Positions 62,218 to 64,000 of a stretch of 64,000 nt of DNA are shown here, piece by piece. Origin of the DNA: Rhodobacteraceae bacterium LNNU 3342 (GTDB lineage: Bacteria; Pseudomonadota; Alphaproteobacteria; Rhodobacterales; Rhodobacteraceae); the NCBI GenBank assembly GCA_008711135.1, contig VUAW01000007.1:84027-148026 (forward strand). Reading direction: 5' to 3'. A program made the position numbers and the translations under genes. Within the stretch, counting starts at the first letter, position 1. Each line of letters opens with the position of its first letter. The notes beneath the pieces were generated by a model. It searched no databases and was not told the DNA's origin. It worked only from the letters and a program-made list of their open reading frames with translations.

Positions 62218-63246
62218 ATGCAGAGATTCAACGGGAGCGTTGCTGCAAGTGCGATCGGGGCAGCGTTCCTGAGCCTGGTCAGCCCGGCCCTTGCGCAAGA
62301 AGCGCCGGGCGAAGGCACCACGCTGGTCATGGCCCGGCCCACTTGGGACACCGGCTGGTTTCACACCGAGATCTACCGCCAACTGATCGAGGAGCTGGGT
62401 TACACCGTTACCGACACGCTGACGCTCGACAACCCGGTGTTCTATGAATCCGTCGCCTATGGTGACGTGACCCTCTGGGTAGACGGGTGGTTCCCGCTGC
62501 ACAACACCTACCGCCCGATGTTCGAGCAAGGTGCCGAAATCGTCGGGGCCGTGGCCGAGGGCGGCGCGCTTGAAGGTTACCTGGTCGACAAGGCGACGGC
62601 CGAGGAACTGGGCATCACCTCGCTTGACGACTTCAAGCGTGACGAGGTCAAGGCCGCCTTTGACCGGGACGGCGACGGGCGTGCGGACTTGGTCGCCTGC
62701 CCGCCGGGCTGGGGCTGCGAGATCAACATCGAACATCATCTGGACGCCTATGAATTGCGCGACCACGTGAACCCGATCAAGGCAGGCTATTCCGCCTCGA
62801 TGGCCGATGCGGTCGCGGCCTATGAAAACGGCGAATCGATCTTCTTCTACACCTGGACCCCGAACTGGACGGTGAACGAGCTCGTGCCGGGCGAGGATGT
62901 CGTCTGGATCGAAGTTCCCGAGGTGAACCTGCCAGAGGAAATCGCTCATCTGTCGGACGCGGCGACGCTGGAAGGTGTCGAGGGCTGCGTGGACGACCCC
63001 TGCATGCTGGGCTTCCCGGCCAACGACCTTGTTGCCGTGGCGAACAGCGCGTTCCTTGAAGAAAACCCCGCCGTCCGCGCCCTGCTTGAGGTGGTGCAGA
63101 TCCCGCTTCCTGATATCTACGCCCAGAACGCCGCGATGAACGCGGGCGACGACGACATCGTCACCCAGGCGCGCGAGTGGATCGCAGAGCACCGCGAACT
63201 GGTGGATGGGTGGCTTGAAACCGCCCGCGCCGCCGCGTCGGAATGA
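62218..63246 (+). CDS. proX: Glycine betaine/proline-type ABC transporter substrate-binding protein (ProX-type)
   Basis: A 342-residue periplasmic protein: signal peptide (about 1-25, ending ALAQ) and an OpuAC/ProX-type type II fold with TLVMARPTWDTGWFHTEIYRQLIEELGY, DVTLWVDGWFPLHNTYR and YTWTPNWTV, whose tryptophans suit a trimethylammonium-binding aromatic cage. Glycine betaine, choline or proline betaine are the usual ligands; the exact one cannot be read. It is the last gene of the transporter operon. Confidence 0.9.
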   Translation: MQRFNGSVAASAIGAAFLSLVSPALAQEAPGEGTTLVMARPTWDTGWFHTEIYRQLIEELGYTVTDTLTLDNPVFYESVAYGDVTLWVDGWFPLHNTYRPMFEQGAEIVGAVAEGGALEGYLVDKATAEELGITSLDDFKRDEVKAAFDRDGDGRADLVACPPGWGCEINIEHHLDAYELRDHVNPIKAGYSASMADAVAAYENGESIFFYTWTPNWTVNELVPGEDVVWIEVPEVNLPEEIAHLSDAATLEGVEGCVDDPCMLGFPANDLVAVANSAFLEENPAVRALLEVVQIPLPDIYAQNAAMNAGDDDIVTQAREWIAEHRELVDGWLETARAAASE

Positions 63247-63250
63247 CCCG

Positions 63251-63919
63251 TCACTGAGCCTGAACCGGATCCGACGTCACACGGATCCGGTCATCCGCGG
63301 TTTCCAGGACCAGCACTGCCTCTTCGTCCCGGGGCAGATCCGCCGGCCAGGGCAGTTCGGCCAGAAGCGAGCCGTCAGGACCCGTTTGAAGCTCTTGCAG
63401 CGGCTCGGTCGCCTCAGGCCGCTGCAGCGACAGCGTGACCGCTACGTTGCCTGGAAATCCCGTTGCAGAAACGCGCAGCCGCCCATCGTCCATCGGCACC
63501 GCGGCAAGGCTGGGGCCGGTAGTCGGCGCGGCCTCGACGCCCGGAAGGCCAAGGTTTTCGCCAGCGTCCAGCAGGTCGCGGCCCAAGGGGTTGTCGCTCA
63601 GGTAGCCGGACACCGCCTCTCCGGCCGAGGTGGCGGCTTCGCCTGCCCGCTGCCCTGCGGCACCCACGGCCTCGCGCGCGCGGTCAAGCCAGTCGCCCTC
63701 TTCGGGGCGGGGAATGGCCACGGCACCGGCGTTGCGCAGGTCCGATTCATCCGCGGCATCGTTGGCGCGCAGGATGTCGCCCGCCGGAACGTTGCAGCGG
63801 GCTGACAGACCTGCAAGCGTGTCATTGGCCCCAAAGGGCACGGCACGCGGACAGTCCTGCGCCATCGCCGGTCCGGCCAGAAGCGCGATGGCACCGATTG
63901 TTGCAAGACGGGTCAGCAT
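63251..63919 (-). CDS. Exported LysM-like protein
   Basis: A 222-residue protein with a signal peptide (MLTRLATIGAIALLAGPAMA) and a LysM-like segment directly after it (FGANDTLAGLSARCNVPAGDILRAND). A central Ala/Gly/Glu helix-like region follows, then a C-terminal beta-rich part (LRVSATGFPGNVAVTLSLQ). The start at 63919 follows GGAGGAAAGG; a longer reading is possible. I do not recognise the C-terminal domain. It is convergent with proX. Confidence 0.65.
   Translation of the reverse strand: MLTRLATIGAIALLAGPAMAQDCPRAVPFGANDTLAGLSARCNVPAGDILRANDAADESDLRNAGAVAIPRPEEGDWLDRAREAVGAAGQRAGEAATSAGEAVSGYLSDNPLGRDLLDAGENLGLPGVEAAPTTGPSLAAVPMDDGRLRVSATGFPGNVAVTLSLQRPEATEPLQELQTGPDGSLLAELPWPADLPRDEEAVLVLETADDRIRVTSDPVQAQ
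63264..63291. repeat. 10-bp inverted repeat in the proX/LysM convergent end
   Basis: ACCGGATCCG (63264-63273) and CGGATCCGGT (63282-63291) form a perfect hairpin with an 8-nt loop, 17 bp after the proX stop but inside the last codons of the opposite gene. It lacks a U-tract; a factor-assisted terminator is possible. Confidence 0.35.
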
Positions 63920-64000
63920 CCTTTCCTCCTTCGCGTTCATGTCAGAGGAACCGGCCCCGCCGCCCGAGGTTCCGACTAAAGGCAAGGGAGGAGCAGAACC

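Noticed and set aside
61804..63192. 462-codon open frame opposite proW and proX
   Set aside because: Antisense to two clear transporter genes, with no protein-like features.

Overview
This 64-kb window is a contiguous, GC-rich, densely coded chromosomal segment that reads as an alphaproteobacterium of the Rhodobacteraceae/Paracoccaceae type. The indications are the RpoH-I-like sigma factor, CarD, the order carD / 7Fe-8S ferredoxin / S4 protein / Suv3-like helicase, the blocks alr-pqiA-radA-cvpA-purF and surE-pcm-nlpD next to tatABC, and several proteins I associate mainly with that group. It is mostly housekeeping sequence. I see no rRNA, phage, intact insertion sequence or CRISPR array.

Layout. 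1-1.2 kb: the start of a MoxR-type ATPase (cut by the edge) and a YetF/DUF421 membrane protein. 1.1-7.3 kb: a urease cluster on the minus strand (ureD, ureA, a 35-codon ORF, ureB, a 111-codon ORF, ureC, then ureE, ureF, ureG), split between ureC and ureE by a small gene on the opposite strand. 7.4-16.6 kb: a secreted protein, pyrC-pyrE, dnaB, alr, a PqiA-like protein, radA, cvpA, purF and a Cys-rich DUF1284 protein. 17-25.7 kb: bioY, an SDR, surE-pcm-nlpD, then on the minus strand tatA-tatB-tatC-DUF815 ATPase and an SDR plus ABC ATPase pair. 25.7-29.3 kb: a candidate small RNA, a YHS protein, an RlmB-type methyltransferase, tRNA-Tyr, a DxD-motif protein and a SIMPL-domain protein. 29.5-38.7 kb: a large PilM/PilP-like single-span protein, cobT and cobS, carD, fdxA, an S4 protein, a Suv3-like helicase and a TPR protein. 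38.8-48.9 kb: SCP2, a hydrolase, a ligase-associated exonuclease and ATP-dependent DNA ligase, an M3 peptidase, an outer-membrane barrel, a Gfo/Idh oxidoreductase, rpoH, rluD and a small membrane protein. 49-64 kb: a HAD phosphatase, glmU-glmS, an AlkD-like protein, a lipoprotein, moaA, a GAF plus histidine-phosphotransfer protein, a guanidine-II riboswitch with its SMR exporter, purB, a FliG homologue, a glycosyltransferase, a glycine-betaine/proline-type ABC transporter and a LysM-like exported protein.

The most noteworthy observations lie between genes. There is a clear two-hairpin ACGA-loop guanidine-II riboswitch ahead of the SMR gene. A promoter about 110 nt from a strong intrinsic terminator defines a probable unannotated RNA (25.7-25.84 kb). 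Structured leaders overlap the Shine-Dalgarno of pyrC and of the outer-membrane protein, and a palindrome straddles a probable carD -10 element. Among proteins, the interrupted urease operon with two unexplained internal ORFs, the PilM/PilP-like 803-residue protein, the kinase-like protein lacking an ATPase domain, the DUF1284 protein with a repeated Cys pattern and the lone FliG homologue deserve a second look. I did not find a wholly new multi-gene system that I could defend.
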